The notes below the pieces were generated by a model that was not told where the DNA came from, made no database searches, and worked only from the letters and a program-made list of their open reading frames with translations. This document shows, in pieces, positions 52,083-60,885 of a DNA stretch of 64,000 nt (positions are counted from its first letter, which is position 1; each line of letters starts with the position of its first letter). This DNA comes from Shinella yambaruensis (lineage in GTDB: Bacteria; Pseudomonadota; Alphaproteobacteria; Rhizobiales; Rhizobiaceae), in assembly GCF_022899355.1 (NCBI RefSeq), contig NZ_JALJCK010000012.1:124001-188000 (forward strand), given 5' to 3'. The position numbers were made by a program, and so were the translations under genes.

Positions 52083-52997
52083 TCAGCCTGCCTTGCGGCG
52101 GGCCGCGCGTTCCAGAATGGGCACGCAGATGTCCAGGTCGCTGGAGGCGAGATGCGCGTAGCGCATGGTCATCTGCAGGGTCTGGTGGCCCAGCCAGGTC
52201 TGGACGCGCCTGATATCGATGCCGCCCTGGACAAGCCGTGAAGCGCAGGTGTGGCGCAGGATATGCGGCACGACGTCGGGATCCGTGCCCAGTCCCACCG
52301 TCTGCTTCGCCTCGTTCCAGGCCGCGCGGAATTTTGGCTGGGCGATGCCCGCGAAGGGGCCGCGTTTTCGCCTGTCCGACGCGTGGATGGCGGCGGCCGC
52401 GCGTTCGGTAAGCGGCACGGAACGGCTTTTGCCGCTCTTGGTCAGCCAGAAGGTGACGCGCTCGCCCTGGATGTCCTGCCATCGAAGGCCGATGCCTTCG
52501 CCGAGCCGCGCGCCGGTATCGACGAGGAAGATGCAGAGGCGACCGTAAAGATCGGATATTTCAAGGATCCTTGCAAAAAGCCGCGCCTCCTCGTCGGGAT
52601 CGAGAAAGCGGATACGGCCAGCCTTTTCCCGCTGGCGCTTGAATTCCGGGAGGCTCTCGATGTCGCCCATCCGGTATGCCTTGCGCAGCAGCTTGCTGAG
52701 CGCAGCCATCTTCCGGTTGATCGTGGCATTGCTGTTGCCGCGCTTGCGCAACGCCGCGATCAGGCTGTCCACCATCGCGTCGGTGAAATCCGTAAAGGTT
52801 GTGCCGAGAAGGATTTCGTCGAGCTCCCCGACGAAGGACAGGACATTATATTTGTGAGATCCCGGCTCCCAAAGCACGTCGCTATAGCGATCAAGCAGCC
52901 AGCGCAATGTAACACGCTTTGATATTTTTGGCTGAATTAATGAAGAAAAATTATAGTTCAGGTTGTAGTTGCCAAAATTTGGGGCAACTTTTTGCAT
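52083..52997 (-). CDS. Second tyrosine recombinase, just outside the element
   Basis: 304 residues from the ATG at 52997; a TTG at 53039 would add 14. A core-binding SAM-like domain (about 30-110) is followed by the catalytic domain: Arg in DTGARLGEGIGLRW, Lys in TKSGKSRSVPL, HILRHTCASRLVQGG, His in WLGHQ and the Tyr in MRYAHLAS. All six residues are present. It lacks the Arm domain of the P4-type enzyme and is a simpler XerD-like phage integrase. Its stop lies 43 bases from attR, so before the 33-kb insertion it lay next to the tRNA-Ser 3' end. Confidence 0.88.
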   Translation of the reverse strand: MQKVAPNFGNYNLNYNFSSLIQPKISKRVTLRWLLDRYSDVLWEPGSHKYNVLSFVGELDEILLGTTFTDFTDAMVDSLIAALRKRGNSNATINRKMAALSKLLRKAYRMGDIESLPEFKRQREKAGRIRFLDPDEEARLFARILEISDLYGRLCIFLVDTGARLGEGIGLRWQDIQGERVTFWLTKSGKSRSVPLTERAAAAIHASDRRKRGPFAGIAQPKFRAAWNEAKQTVGLGTDPDVVPHILRHTCASRLVQGGIDIRRVQTWLGHQTLQMTMRYAHLASSDLDICVPILERAARRKAG

Positions 52998-53088
52998 TTG
53001 GGGACCCCGCGGCGCATGCATCGCGCAGTGGTTGCACAAAATGATTGCTGGATTCCTGCTAAAACATCCCCTAAATTAGCAGAAAACA

Positions 53089-53115
53089 AAAACCCGGCTT
53101 ACAGCCGGGTTTTCT
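53089..53115 (-). terminator. Terminator after the leftward porin
   Basis: AACCCGGCT (53091-53099) pairs with AGCCGGGTT (53103-53111) around TAC, with T-rich flanks on both strands (AAAACA before, TTTCTATTTT after). It lies 20-46 bases beyond the porin stop and can work in either direction. Confidence 0.8.
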
Positions 53116-53134
53116 ATTTTCGGTCGCTATTCTA

Positions 53135-54202
53135 TCAGAACGAGCGCTGCAGGCGGACGAAACCGGACCAGTCGTCCATGCCGCTCTTCTTGCCATCGAA
53201 GCGCGGGCCGTCGACGTCGGTGTACTGCAGGCTGACCTTGGCGGTCAGGTCGGTCACGATCGTGTAGTCGAGCGTGACGCCGGCGCGCCATGCGTCGCGG
53301 TCGCCGACATAGTCGCCGCTCAGATCGTAGTCGATCGTGCCCCAGTACTGGAAGCCGGGGGTGATGGCCAGCTTGTCGGTCAGGTTAGCCTTGTACGAGG
53401 CAGCGACCGACCATTCGGAAGCGTCCCAGTAACGGTTTGCGCCCGACGACCAGACGGCTGCGCCCTGCAGGGTGCCCGGGCCGACGTCAGCGGAGATGAG
53501 GCCGCGGATGTTGCCGTTTTCGGCGTCGAAGTCGTAGGAGCCGAGCAGGTCAGCGCTGACAGCGCCGAACGAGCCGGTGACAACGCCCGAGATGCCGAGG
53601 TTGTCGGAGAACTCCGACCAGGTGTTGGTTGCGAAGGTCTCGAGCGAAGCCGTGGCGGAGAAGGCGCCGCCTTCGTACTTGTACGAGATGGCGTTCAGCA
53701 GCGTGTTGCCGCCGATGACGTTCAGGAAGCCGCCGTCGAGAGCGTCGGTTTCGCCGTTGATGCCCTTATCCCACTCCGTGTAGAAGTAGCCGGCCTTGAA
53801 GCCGCCGAGCTGGATCCATGCGCCGTCCAGGAAAGTGTCGGCACCAGAGTCGCTCTGGAGGTCGATGTGGCCGGTCAGCGTGCCGAGCTCGGTGTCGCTC
53901 TTGGCGTCGATGGAGAGATAACCACGGGTATTGGTCTTGTAGGCAGCGTCATTCGTCAGCCAGGCGCCGGTGGAGCCGCTGCGGCCATGCTCAGCGAAGT
54001 CAACCTGGAAACGGACATAGCCGCTGATCCGCAGGCAGGTTTCGGTGCCCGGAATGTAGAAGTAACCCGTGCCGAATGCGTCGCAAACGCGAACGTATTC
54101 CATCGGCTCCGGCTCGGCGGCAACGATAGCGTCGGCGGCCTGAGCGCCGGAGACTGCTGCGAGAGCAGCAGCGGAGCCGATGAGAAGGCTCTTGATGTTC
54201 AT
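53135..54202 (-). CDS. RopA-type outer-membrane porin, copy 1
   Basis: 355 residues, Porin_2 family. The signal peptide MNIKSLLIGSAAALAAVSGAQA is followed by EPEPMEYVRVCDAFGTGYFYIPG, the conserved opening of rhizobial porins with a cysteine pair (VCDAF, TCLRI), and the chain ends in a C-terminal Phe (LQRSF) for BAM recognition. It forms a 16-strand trimeric pore in the outer membrane. It is nearly identical to copy 2 at 54862 except in three or four short segments likely to be surface loops. Its Shine-Dalgarno lies in a 9-bp hairpin (54202-54224). Confidence 0.93.
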   Translation of the reverse strand: MNIKSLLIGSAAALAAVSGAQAADAIVAAEPEPMEYVRVCDAFGTGYFYIPGTETCLRISGYVRFQVDFAEHGRSGSTGAWLTNDAAYKTNTRGYLSIDAKSDTELGTLTGHIDLQSDSGADTFLDGAWIQLGGFKAGYFYTEWDKGINGETDALDGGFLNVIGGNTLLNAISYKYEGGAFSATASLETFATNTWSEFSDNLGISGVVTGSFGAVSADLLGSYDFDAENGNIRGLISADVGPGTLQGAAVWSSGANRYWDASEWSVAASYKANLTDKLAITPGFQYWGTIDYDLSGDYVGDRDAWRAGVTLDYTIVTDLTAKVSLQYTDVDGPRFDGKKSGMDDWSGFVRLQRSF

Positions 54203-54224
54203 TTTCTGACCTCCAGTCAGAAAA
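54202..54224 (-). promoter_or_regulatory. Hairpin presenting the Shine-Dalgarno of porin copy 1
   Basis: Read leftward, TTTTCTGAC pairs perfectly with GTCAGAAAA (9 bp) around the loop TGGAG, which contains the Shine-Dalgarno GGAG. The 3' arm touches the ATG. The layout suits control by a GGA-binding protein or by temperature, or simply exposes the ribosome binding site. Confidence 0.6.
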
Positions 54225-54861
54225 AGCAGCATCGCGCGCCGCCGGCCCCTGGCGTGCCGGGGGCAGGCCTCTTTTCTGCGTGCTGAAATGCGTCCTGTTC
54301 GACATTATATATATGACGGGCGGGCGGCATCCCGTCGCCGGCGTGAACGAAGGCCGTTTCGTTCGCTGCGCGCGCCCTGTCCATATCCTCGTAAAGTCCG
54401 CCGCCTGATTCTCCCGAACCACTCCCGAAACGGGCCGTGCCGATTCCCGTTTCCGGTCCTGCCGGGGCGTTGACGATGGGGAGCGGCGGCGGGAAAAATG
54501 CCCGTCTGCCACGTTAAAGCGCAGGCTTCGCCCTCTTTTTGCCCGGTCTATGGCGGGAGGATTCGGAAAAACCGCCCGGCTAAGTGCCCGCTTCATAAGG
54601 CCTTTTGTTAAGGATCCATAAACTTTTAGCGATCTGCCCCGCCATTTTGTGTCCTTTCCGCAACAGCGCGGGGCGAAGGCTGACACAAACCCTGCCTCCT
54701 TTCAGTTTGGAGATTGCTTACGGAGGCGCGTCTTGTATTTTCACCTTCGGAAGCAGGGGCGGTTGATCGTCCGCTTCCTGAACTTGGGGATGGGGCAGGG
54801 AACGCTGTCCTTCAGCAAAAAACCCAGACCCGTTTGAAACTTTTTGACTGGAGGTCAGAAA
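54203..54861. other. Divergent porin promoter region
   Basis: 659 bases between two divergent porin starts. Both ends carry the hairpin-loop Shine-Dalgarno. Apart from the last about 20 bases before each start, the two leaders are not alike, so the porins may be controlled differently. No gene or tRNA is seen. Confidence 0.5.
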
Positions 54862-54862
54862 A
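54842..54862 (+). promoter_or_regulatory. Hairpin presenting the Shine-Dalgarno of porin copy 2
   Basis: TTTTGAC and GTCAGAAAA pair as in copy 1 (one G-U pair replacing G-C), again with TGGAG in the loop and the ATG at the 3' foot. Retention of pairing with a compensating G-U is mild evidence for function. Confidence 0.5.
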
Positions 54863-55902
54863 TGAACATCAAGAGCCTTCTCATCGGCTCCGCTGCTGCT
54901 CTCGCAGCAGTCTCCGGCGCTCAGGCCGCCGACGCTATCGTTGCCGCCGAGCCGGAGCCGATGGAATACGTTCGCGTTTGCGACGCATTCGGCACGGGTT
55001 ACTTCTACATTCCGGGCACCGAAACCTGCCTGCAGATCAGCGGTTACGTCCGTTTCCAGGTTGACTTCGCTGAAAACGCTGTCGGCAACGACGCTGGCTA
55101 CCGCGTTGGTACGCGTGGTTACATCTCGCTCGACGCCAAGAGCGACACCGAGCTCGGCACGCTGACCGGCCACATCGACCTTCAGGCTGACTCCCACCAG
55201 GACACCTTCCTGGACGGCGCATGGATCCAGCTCGGCGGCTTCAAGGCCGGCTACTTCTACACGGAGTGGGATAAGGGCATCAACGGCGAAACCGACGCTC
55301 TCGATGGCGGCTTCCTGAACGTCATCGGCGGCAACACGCTGCTGAACGCCATCTCGTACAAGTACGAAGGCGGCGCCTTCTCCGCTACGGTCGCTCTCGA
55401 ATCGTTCGCCAACAAGGCTTGGTCGCGCTTCGAAGACAACCTCGGCATCTCGGGCGTTGTAACCGGCTCGTTCGGCGCTGTCAGCGCTGACCTGCTCGGC
55501 TCCTACGACTTCGACGCCGAAAACGGCAACATCCGCGGCCTCATCTCCGCTGACGTCGGCCCGGGCACCCTGCAGGGCGCAGCCGTCTGGTCGTCGGGCG
55601 CAAACCGTTACTGGGACGCCTCCGAATGGTCGGTCGCTGCCTCGTACAAGGCTAACCTGACCGACAAGCTGGCCATCACCCCCGGCTTCCAGTACTGGGG
55701 CACGATCGACTACGATCTGAGCGGCGACTATGTCGGCGACCGCGATGCATGGCGCGCTGGCGTCACGCTCGACTACACGATCGTGACCGACCTGACCGCC
55801 AAGGTCAGCCTGCAGTACACCGACGTCGACGGCCCGCGCGGCGGTGCCAAGGGCGGCCAGGACGACTGGTCCGGCTTCGTCCGCCTGCAGCGTTCGTTCT
55901 AA
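54862..55902 (+). CDS. RopA-type outer-membrane porin, copy 2
   Basis: 346 residues. Same signal peptide and Porin_2 domain as copy 1. Differences cluster at about residues 68-90 (AENAVGNDAGYRVG against AEHGRSGSTGAWLTNDAAYKTN), at about 113-118, at about 170-185 and near the C-terminus (PRGGAKGGQDD against PRFDGKKSGMDD), all compatible with extracellular loops; the middle about 110 residues are identical. The stop is followed by a terminator at 55931. Inverted duplication with gene conversion is likely. Confidence 0.93.
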   Translation: MNIKSLLIGSAAALAAVSGAQAADAIVAAEPEPMEYVRVCDAFGTGYFYIPGTETCLQISGYVRFQVDFAENAVGNDAGYRVGTRGYISLDAKSDTELGTLTGHIDLQADSHQDTFLDGAWIQLGGFKAGYFYTEWDKGINGETDALDGGFLNVIGGNTLLNAISYKYEGGAFSATVALESFANKAWSRFEDNLGISGVVTGSFGAVSADLLGSYDFDAENGNIRGLISADVGPGTLQGAAVWSSGANRYWDASEWSVAASYKANLTDKLAITPGFQYWGTIDYDLSGDYVGDRDAWRAGVTLDYTIVTDLTAKVSLQYTDVDGPRGGAKGGQDDWSGFVRLQRSF

Positions 55903-55930
55903 ACTGATCTGACCTCTGTCAGTGATGGGA

Positions 55931-55956
55931 GACCCGGCTTTCGAGCCGGGTCTTTT
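55931..55956 (+). terminator. Terminator after porin copy 2
   Basis: GACCCGGCT pairs with AGCCGGGTC around a TTCG tetraloop, followed by TTTTC, 29 bases after the stop codon. Confidence 0.88.
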
Positions 55957-56026
55957 CGTTTTGGAGCGCCCCTCGGGCCGCGCCTTGCGGGAGGCGCGGG
56001 CGGAACACGGGGGTATGGCGCGGGGT

Positions 56027-56905
56027 TCAGCCGTCCAGGCCGGCGAGGAACGCCTCGACCGACGGGAAGACGTCGACATGGTGCAGGAGCGGGGCATGGC
56101 CCTGTCCCGGCGCGGTCACCGTGCGGACGGTGGCGGCATGGGCCGCCATGCGGGCAAGCGTCTGCCGGGAAAACAGCCCGGACTGTTCGCCGCGCACCAC
56201 GAGCAGCGGCTTTTGCGCCAGCAGCTCGAATTGCGGCCAGAGCGTCGGAAGCGGCTTTGAAAAGTCGATGGCCTGCAGCTGGTCCGTCAGCCCGGGATCG
56301 AAGTCGGCGACGATCCGGCCGTCCCGCTCGGCATAGATCGCTTCGGCCATGTCGTGCCAGTCGGCGTCCGAAAGGGCAGGGAAGGTGGCGCCGTGCAGCG
56401 CCCTCAGCCCCTCGGCCGCCGCCGCGAAACTGGCGGGAAAGGTCGCGCGGGAAAGATAGTCGCGAATCTCCTTGAGGCCGTCCGCTTCGATTTCCGGTCC
56501 GATATCGTTGAGGATCGCGCCCGCAATGCAGTCGGGCCGCACGGCCGCCATGACATGCAGGATCAGCCCGCCGCGCGAGGTCCCCGCAAAAAGCGCGCGG
56601 GAGAGGCCGAAGGCGGACAGGGCGGTGAGGACGTCCCGGCATTCCACCGCGACAGTGTAGTTGGCCGCATTGCCGTCATGGGCCGAAAGCCCGCGCCCGC
56701 GGTAATCGAGCGCGATGACGCGGCGTGGCGCGGCGGGATCCTGCGCGAGGCGCAGGGCAAGCGGGTGGAAGTCGCGCCCGTTGCGGCTGAGGCCGGGCAG
56801 GCAGACGAGCGGCAGCCGGCCGTCGGCCGCGGCTGGTGCATAATCGCGGGCATGCAGCATCAGTCCGTCTTCGGCTGGGAAGAAGCGGCTTTCGAATCCG
56901 TCCAT
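56027..56905 (-). CDS. Alpha/beta hydrolase
   Basis: 292 residues. LVCLPGLSRNGRDFHPLA has the oxyanion glycine, DYRGRGLSAHDG follows strand 4, the nucleophile is Ser in GTSRGGLI, the acid is probably Asp in the C-terminal part, and the His is in GQGHAPLLH. Esterase or epoxide-hydrolase-like; the substrate is not inferable. The ATG at 56905 was preferred over a GTG at 56953 because the catalytic fold begins there. Convergent with porin copy 2. Confidence 0.82.
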   Translation of the reverse strand: MDGFESRFFPAEDGLMLHARDYAPAAADGRLPLVCLPGLSRNGRDFHPLALRLAQDPAAPRRVIALDYRGRGLSAHDGNAANYTVAVECRDVLTALSAFGLSRALFAGTSRGGLILHVMAAVRPDCIAGAILNDIGPEIEADGLKEIRDYLSRATFPASFAAAAEGLRALHGATFPALSDADWHDMAEAIYAERDGRIVADFDPGLTDQLQAIDFSKPLPTLWPQFELLAQKPLLVVRGEQSGLFSRQTLARMAAHAATVRTVTAPGQGHAPLLHHVDVFPSVEAFLAGLDG

Positions 56906-56979
56906 GTCTGTGCATCCGCCTGACTGTTGGGGAGGGACGTTCGGCCGGGACACACCGAACGCGTGGGGACGGCCAGCCT

Positions 56980-57034
56980 AGAGCAATTCCGGCAAAAGTG
57001 CGAAGCGGTTTTGCGTCCGCACATAGTGTGAAAG
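56980..57034. repeat. Rhizobial RIME-like intergenic repeat, copy 2
   Basis: AGAGCAATTCCGGCAAAAGTG then GAAGCGGTTTTGCGTCCGCAC corresponds to the palindromic intergenic element widespread in Rhizobiaceae. A divergent copy lies at 12567-12612. Confidence 0.6.
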
Positions 57035-57102
57035 GCCGGGCGCGCGATCCGGGGGAAAGCGGAAACGCTCCGGCCGGCCTGCGCACCGGGAGCAGGGCCG
57101 CC

Positions 57103-59172
57103 TTAGCGGCCGACGCTGAGATCGTGCACGATATCGGCCTTCTGGCCAAGACGGGTCTTGTAGACCTGGTAGTTCTCCATCACGCGCTGCACGTAGCTGC
57201 GGGTTTCGGAGAAGGGGATGCGCTCGATCCAGTCGACGACCTCGTCGATCGGCTTGCCGCGCGGGTCGCCATAGCGCGCGATCCACTGCGGCACGCGGCG
57301 AGGACCCGCATTGTAGGCGATGAAGGTCAGCACATAGGAGCCGCCGAAATCGCTGATCTGCTCGCCGAGATAGTGGGCGCCGAGCGTGGCGTTGTAGGCG
57401 GCGTCCGTCGTCAGCCGCTCCTTGGAATAGGCAAGGCCATAGCGTTTCGCCACGCCCTGCGCCGTGCCGGGCATGAGCTGCAGCAGGCCCTGCGCATTGG
57501 CGGGAGAGACGGCAGCCGGGTTGAAGGCGCTTTCCTGCCGGGCGATGGCATAGGCGAGCGCCTTGCCGGAACCGGCAATGTCGGCATCGTCGGGAATGAC
57601 GCCGATCGGGAAGGCCAGCGCCACCACATCGATGCCGCGCCCGAAGGCGATCTTGCCGATCTGCAGCGAGAGCTGGTGGTTGCCACCCTTCTCGGCCTGC
57701 GCGGCGAGAAGCGCGAGCTCGCCGGGGCTCATCAGCTCGCCGGCGAGCGCCCGGTAGAGGCTGTCGCCGCGCCAGCCGTGCCCGGCCGCCTGCAGGCGGG
57801 CGATCGCCTGCACGGCCTCGCGCTGGTTGAAGCGGGCGCGTTCCTCCTCGGTCGGCTTCGGATAGGCGACGTTCAGCGCCGTGCGGCCGAGCCGCGCGGC
57901 GGCGAGCTGGCCGTAGAAGGTGCCGGGGAAGTTCGCCGCCTTGGCGAAATAGTCCTTTGCCTCCTTCGGATTGCCCTTTTCCGCCGTCCGTCCCAGCCAG
58001 TACCAGGCGCGGGAGACGGAGAGCGGCCGGTCGGAGGCCTGCAGGATGCGCCGGAAATGGCCGGCCGCGGTCTTCGGGTCGTCGAGATCGCGCAGCGCAT
58101 ACCAGCCGGCATGGAACTCCGCCTCGACGATATCCGTCGGGTCGTCCGCGCCGTGGCGGGCCGCGACGCGATAGGCATCGCGAAAGTCGCCGAGATCGGC
58201 AAGGCCGCGGCTGACGATGCGCTGCTCGTTCCACCAGGCGCCGGGATTGACCAGCCGCGCCGGATCCTCCGGCATGGCGGAGAAGAGCTTTCCGGCTGCG
58301 CGGTATTCCTCGTTGTTGCGCAGATGGCGGATGCGCAGGAACGTATAGGCGGGGTCCTTCTGCCAGCTCGCATCGACGGCCTTGATCAGGGTGCCGGCCG
58401 TCTTGTTCTTGCGAATGACCGCCGCCCAGGCGCGATAGAGCGACTGCGCCTTGCCGAGATCGCCGAACCGCTGCGCCTGGTCGACGCGGTCGCGATAAAG
58501 CAGCATCTCCATGCGCATCTTGTGGTCGGCGACGGTCAGGAGCGCGCCGAATTCGCCGAGGATCCTGCTTTCGAGTTCCTTGGAAAGCGTTTCCTTCTGC
58601 CAGAAGGACCGCAGGACCTCGCCGGCGCGCGCCGCATTGCCGGTCGCGACGAGCGCGCGGCAGAGCGCGACCGCGCCTTCCGCCGTTTCCGGGCGGGTCG
58701 TGCCGAAGGCGGCGAGCACATCGGCCGCCGGCGGATTCTCACGGGAAAGCGCCCGCTCGGAATTGGCACGCAGCGCCTTCAGGCCCGGCCAGCCCTTCAG
58801 CTCCTTCTGGGCGGCGGCGATCTCCCAGGACGGAACGCCGCGCTGGCCGGAGACGGCGATCGCCCAGGTCAGGATATGCCGGTCGAGGCTGTCGGGCGGC
58901 AGGCGGTTGCGCGCCGCGATGGCAAGGGCCGCATCGCGATTGGAAAGCGCGTCGAGCCCATCGCGCAGCTCCGCGCTCGCCGGCTGCAGGCTGTCCGTGC
59001 GCGGAATGGCACTGGTGATGATGTCCTTCGACGGCATGTCCGCGGCAAAGCCGAGCGGCTTTATCACCGGCACCGTGGTGTTTTCCGCCTCGACCGGCGA
59101 AGAACGCAGCGCAAGGCCGGCCGCACCGGCAAGCAGCAAGGCACAAAGGATGAAACTGTTTCTCGAGATCAT
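57103..59172 (-). CDS. Slt70-type soluble lytic transglycosylase
   Basis: 689 residues. N-terminal signal (FILCALLLAGAAGLA), a long alpha-superhelical region (about 50-510) and a C-terminal SLT domain with catalytic Glu in ARQESAFNP, GLLQLMPGTA and AYNAGPRRVPQW. It cleaves the MurNAc-GlcNAc bond to 1,6-anhydro-MurNAc in the periplasm during growth and division. The start at 59172 fits the signal peptide. A CtrA-like site lies 85-99 bases upstream. Confidence 0.9.
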   Translation of the reverse strand: MISRNSFILCALLLAGAAGLALRSSPVEAENTTVPVIKPLGFAADMPSKDIITSAIPRTDSLQPASAELRDGLDALSNRDAALAIAARNRLPPDSLDRHILTWAIAVSGQRGVPSWEIAAAQKELKGWPGLKALRANSERALSRENPPAADVLAAFGTTRPETAEGAVALCRALVATGNAARAGEVLRSFWQKETLSKELESRILGEFGALLTVADHKMRMEMLLYRDRVDQAQRFGDLGKAQSLYRAWAAVIRKNKTAGTLIKAVDASWQKDPAYTFLRIRHLRNNEEYRAAGKLFSAMPEDPARLVNPGAWWNEQRIVSRGLADLGDFRDAYRVAARHGADDPTDIVEAEFHAGWYALRDLDDPKTAAGHFRRILQASDRPLSVSRAWYWLGRTAEKGNPKEAKDYFAKAANFPGTFYGQLAAARLGRTALNVAYPKPTEEERARFNQREAVQAIARLQAAGHGWRGDSLYRALAGELMSPGELALLAAQAEKGGNHQLSLQIGKIAFGRGIDVVALAFPIGVIPDDADIAGSGKALAYAIARQESAFNPAAVSPANAQGLLQLMPGTAQGVAKRYGLAYSKERLTTDAAYNATLGAHYLGEQISDFGGSYVLTFIAYNAGPRRVPQWIARYGDPRGKPIDEVVDWIERIPFSETRSYVQRVMENYQVYKTRLGQKADIVHDLSVGR

Positions 59173-59256
59173 GCTACATCCCGGATGCCTGACCGGCGCG
59201 CGTCCAGAACGTCATTTTCCGCCGGAACCTTGACAATCAATTAACCCTTTGTTGCC

Positions 59257-59271
59257 TTAACGAAGCCTTAA
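59257..59271. promoter_or_regulatory. CtrA-like site TTAA-N7-TTAA
   Basis: TTAA-CGAAGCC-TTAA is an exact match to the spaced CtrA half-site consensus of alphaproteobacteria. It lies upstream of the lytic transglycosylase, a plausible cell-cycle target. The motif is short, so chance is possible. Confidence 0.4.
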
Positions 59272-59373
59272 CCGCAGCCCTCACTAAGCCGTGAACGGGC
59301 CCGCTTTCCAAGCGACGGATCAGGGGAAGCGAATATTCGCGCATCCGCCGCCCTTCCGCCTTGATCATGCATG

Positions 59374-59434
59374 AAAAACGCCCGTCGCGCCGCTTGCCGC
59401 AGGACTGTCACATGATTATTGTGCGGGCGTTTTT
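59374..59434 (+). promoter_or_regulatory. Long inverted repeat before dapA
   Basis: AAAAACGCCCG (59374-59384) and CGGGCGTTTTT (59424-59434) are a perfect 11-bp inverted repeat with a 39-base loop, ending in a T run. No gene ends here on the plus strand, so it may be a leader attenuator for dapA or the terminator of a small RNA. Confidence 0.5.
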
Positions 59435-59495
59435 AACCACGGAATACGGCCAAAGCATGTAAGCCCAAGGGCGGCTCTGGCCTCAGGAGTTCTCG

Positions 59496-60380
59496 ATGTT
59501 CAAGGGATCCATTCCCGCTCTCGTCACCCCGTTCACCGATGCCGGCGCCGTCGATGAAGACGCCTTCGCCGCGCATGTCGAATGGCAGATCGGCGAAGGC
59601 AGCCACGGCCTCGTCCCGGTCGGCACCACCGGCGAATCGCCGACGCTGTCGCATGACGAGCACAAACGGGTGGTGGAACTCTGCATCAAGGTCTCGGCCG
59701 GCCGCGTGCCGGTGATCGCCGGTGCGGGCTCGAACAACACGAAGGAAGCGATCGACCTCGCCCAGCACGCCGAAAAGGCGGGCGCGGACGCCATCCTCGT
59801 CGTCACGCCCTATTACAACAAGCCGACGCAGAAGGGGCTCTTCACGCATTTCGCGGCGATCGCCGAAAGCGTGAAGCTGCCGATCGTCATCTATAACATT
59901 CCCGGCCGCTCGGTGGTCGACATGTTGCCCGAGACGATGGGCGCCCTTGCCAAGGCATATGCCTCGATCGTCGGCGTCAAGGACGCGACCGGCAAGATCG
60001 AGCGCGTTTCCGAACAGCGCATCGCCTGCGGCAAGGATTTCGTCCAGCTTTCCGGCGAGGATGCCACCGCGCTCGGCTTCAACGCCCATGGCGGCGTGGG
60101 CTGCATTTCGGTGACGGCGAATGTCGCGCCGCGGCTCTGTGCGGAATTCCAGGTGGCGACGCTCGCCGGCGACTACGCCAGCGCGCTGGAATACCAGGAC
60201 AAACTGATGCCGCTGCACAAGGCGATCTTCCTCGAGCCGGGCCTGTGTGGCGCGAAATACGCGCTGAATCGCACGCGCGGCATGAACCGCACCGTCCGCT
60301 CGCCGCTGCTCTCCACGCTGGAGCCGGCCACGGAGGCAGCCATCGACGCGGCGCTGCGCCACGCCGGCCTGCTGAACTGA
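59496..60380 (+). CDS. dapA: 4-hydroxy-tetrahydrodipicolinate synthase DapA
   Basis: 294 residues, standard length. [12 protein letters not shown] opens the barrel; [14 protein letters not shown] contains the Thr pair of the active site; the Tyr is in [12 protein letters not shown]; and the Schiff-base lysine is in [12 protein letters not shown]. It condenses pyruvate with aspartate semialdehyde in lysine and meso-diaminopimelate synthesis. One base separates its stop from the smpB start, so the two form an operon, common in Rhizobiaceae. Confidence 0.95.
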   Translation: MFKGSIPALVTPFTDAGAVDEDAFAAHVEWQIGEGSHGLVPVGTTGESPTLSHDEHKRVVELCIKVSAGRVPVIAGAGSNNTKEAIDLAQHAEKAGADAILVVTPYYNKPTQKGLFTHFAAIAESVKLPIVIYNIPGRSVVDMLPETMGALAKAYASIVGVKDATGKIERVSEQRIACGKDFVQLSGEDATALGFNAHGGVGCISVTANVAPRLCAEFQVATLAGDYASALEYQDKLMPLHKAIFLEPGLCGAKYALNRTRGMNRTVRSPLLSTLEPATEAAIDAALRHAGLLN

Positions 60381-60381
60381 C

Positions 60382-60861
60382 ATGGCGACGAAAGCGCGTC
60401 CGACGACGGTCAAGAAGATTGTGGCGGAGAACCGCAAGGCCCGCTTCAACTACGAGATCATCGACACCTACGAGGCCGGTCTCGTCCTGACCGGCACGGA
60501 GGTCAAGTCGCTGCGCGAAGGCAAGGCGAACATTGCGGAATCCTATGCTTCGGACGAGGGCGGCGAGATCTGGCTGATCAATTCCTACCTGCCGGAATAT
60601 CTCCAGGCCAACCGCTTCAACCACGAGACCCGCCGGCGGCGCAAGCTTCTGCTGTCCCGGCGGGAAATCCATCGCCTGCGCAACGCGATCAATCGCGAGG
60701 GCATGACGCTGGTGCCGCTCAAGATCTACTTCAACGATGTCGGCCGGGCAAAGCTCGAACTCGCGCTCGCCAAGGGCAAGAAGCTGCACGACAAGCGCGA
60801 GACCGAGAAGGAGCGCGACTGGAATCGCCAGAAGGGCCGCCTGCTGCGCGAGCGCGGCTGA
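60382..60861 (+). CDS. smpB: SsrA-binding protein SmpB
   Basis: 159 residues. Signatures are [33 protein letters not shown] and the C-terminal basic tail [17 protein letters not shown] that enters the decoding centre. It binds tmRNA and rescues stalled ribosomes by trans-translation. Encoded directly after dapA. Confidence 0.97.
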   Translation: MATKARPTTVKKIVAENRKARFNYEIIDTYEAGLVLTGTEVKSLREGKANIAESYASDEGGEIWLINSYLPEYLQANRFNHETRRRRKLLLSRREIHRLRNAINREGMTLVPLKIYFNDVGRAKLELALAKGKKLHDKRETEKERDWNRQKGRLLRERG

Positions 60862-60885
60862 GGCGCCCTTCCTCGCTTCTCTTCC

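Larger units (their letters stand above)
59173..59495. other. Divergent slt-dapA regulatory region
   Basis: 323 bases with a CtrA-like box at 59257 and a long inverted repeat (59374-59434). No gene seen. Confidence 0.5.

Noticed and set aside
52041-53134. Extending the mobile element to include the second recombinase
   Set aside because: No third copy of the 17-bp core was found to the right of 52040, so the border was kept at the repeat and the recombinase treated separately.
54718-56097. A 459-codon minus-strand frame over porin copy 2
   Set aside because: Shadow of the porin gene; the same composition appears opposite porin copy 1.
56836-59244. An 802-codon plus-strand frame over the lytic transglycosylase
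   Set aside because: No motifs and GC-driven composition; the minus strand carries the full Slt domain.
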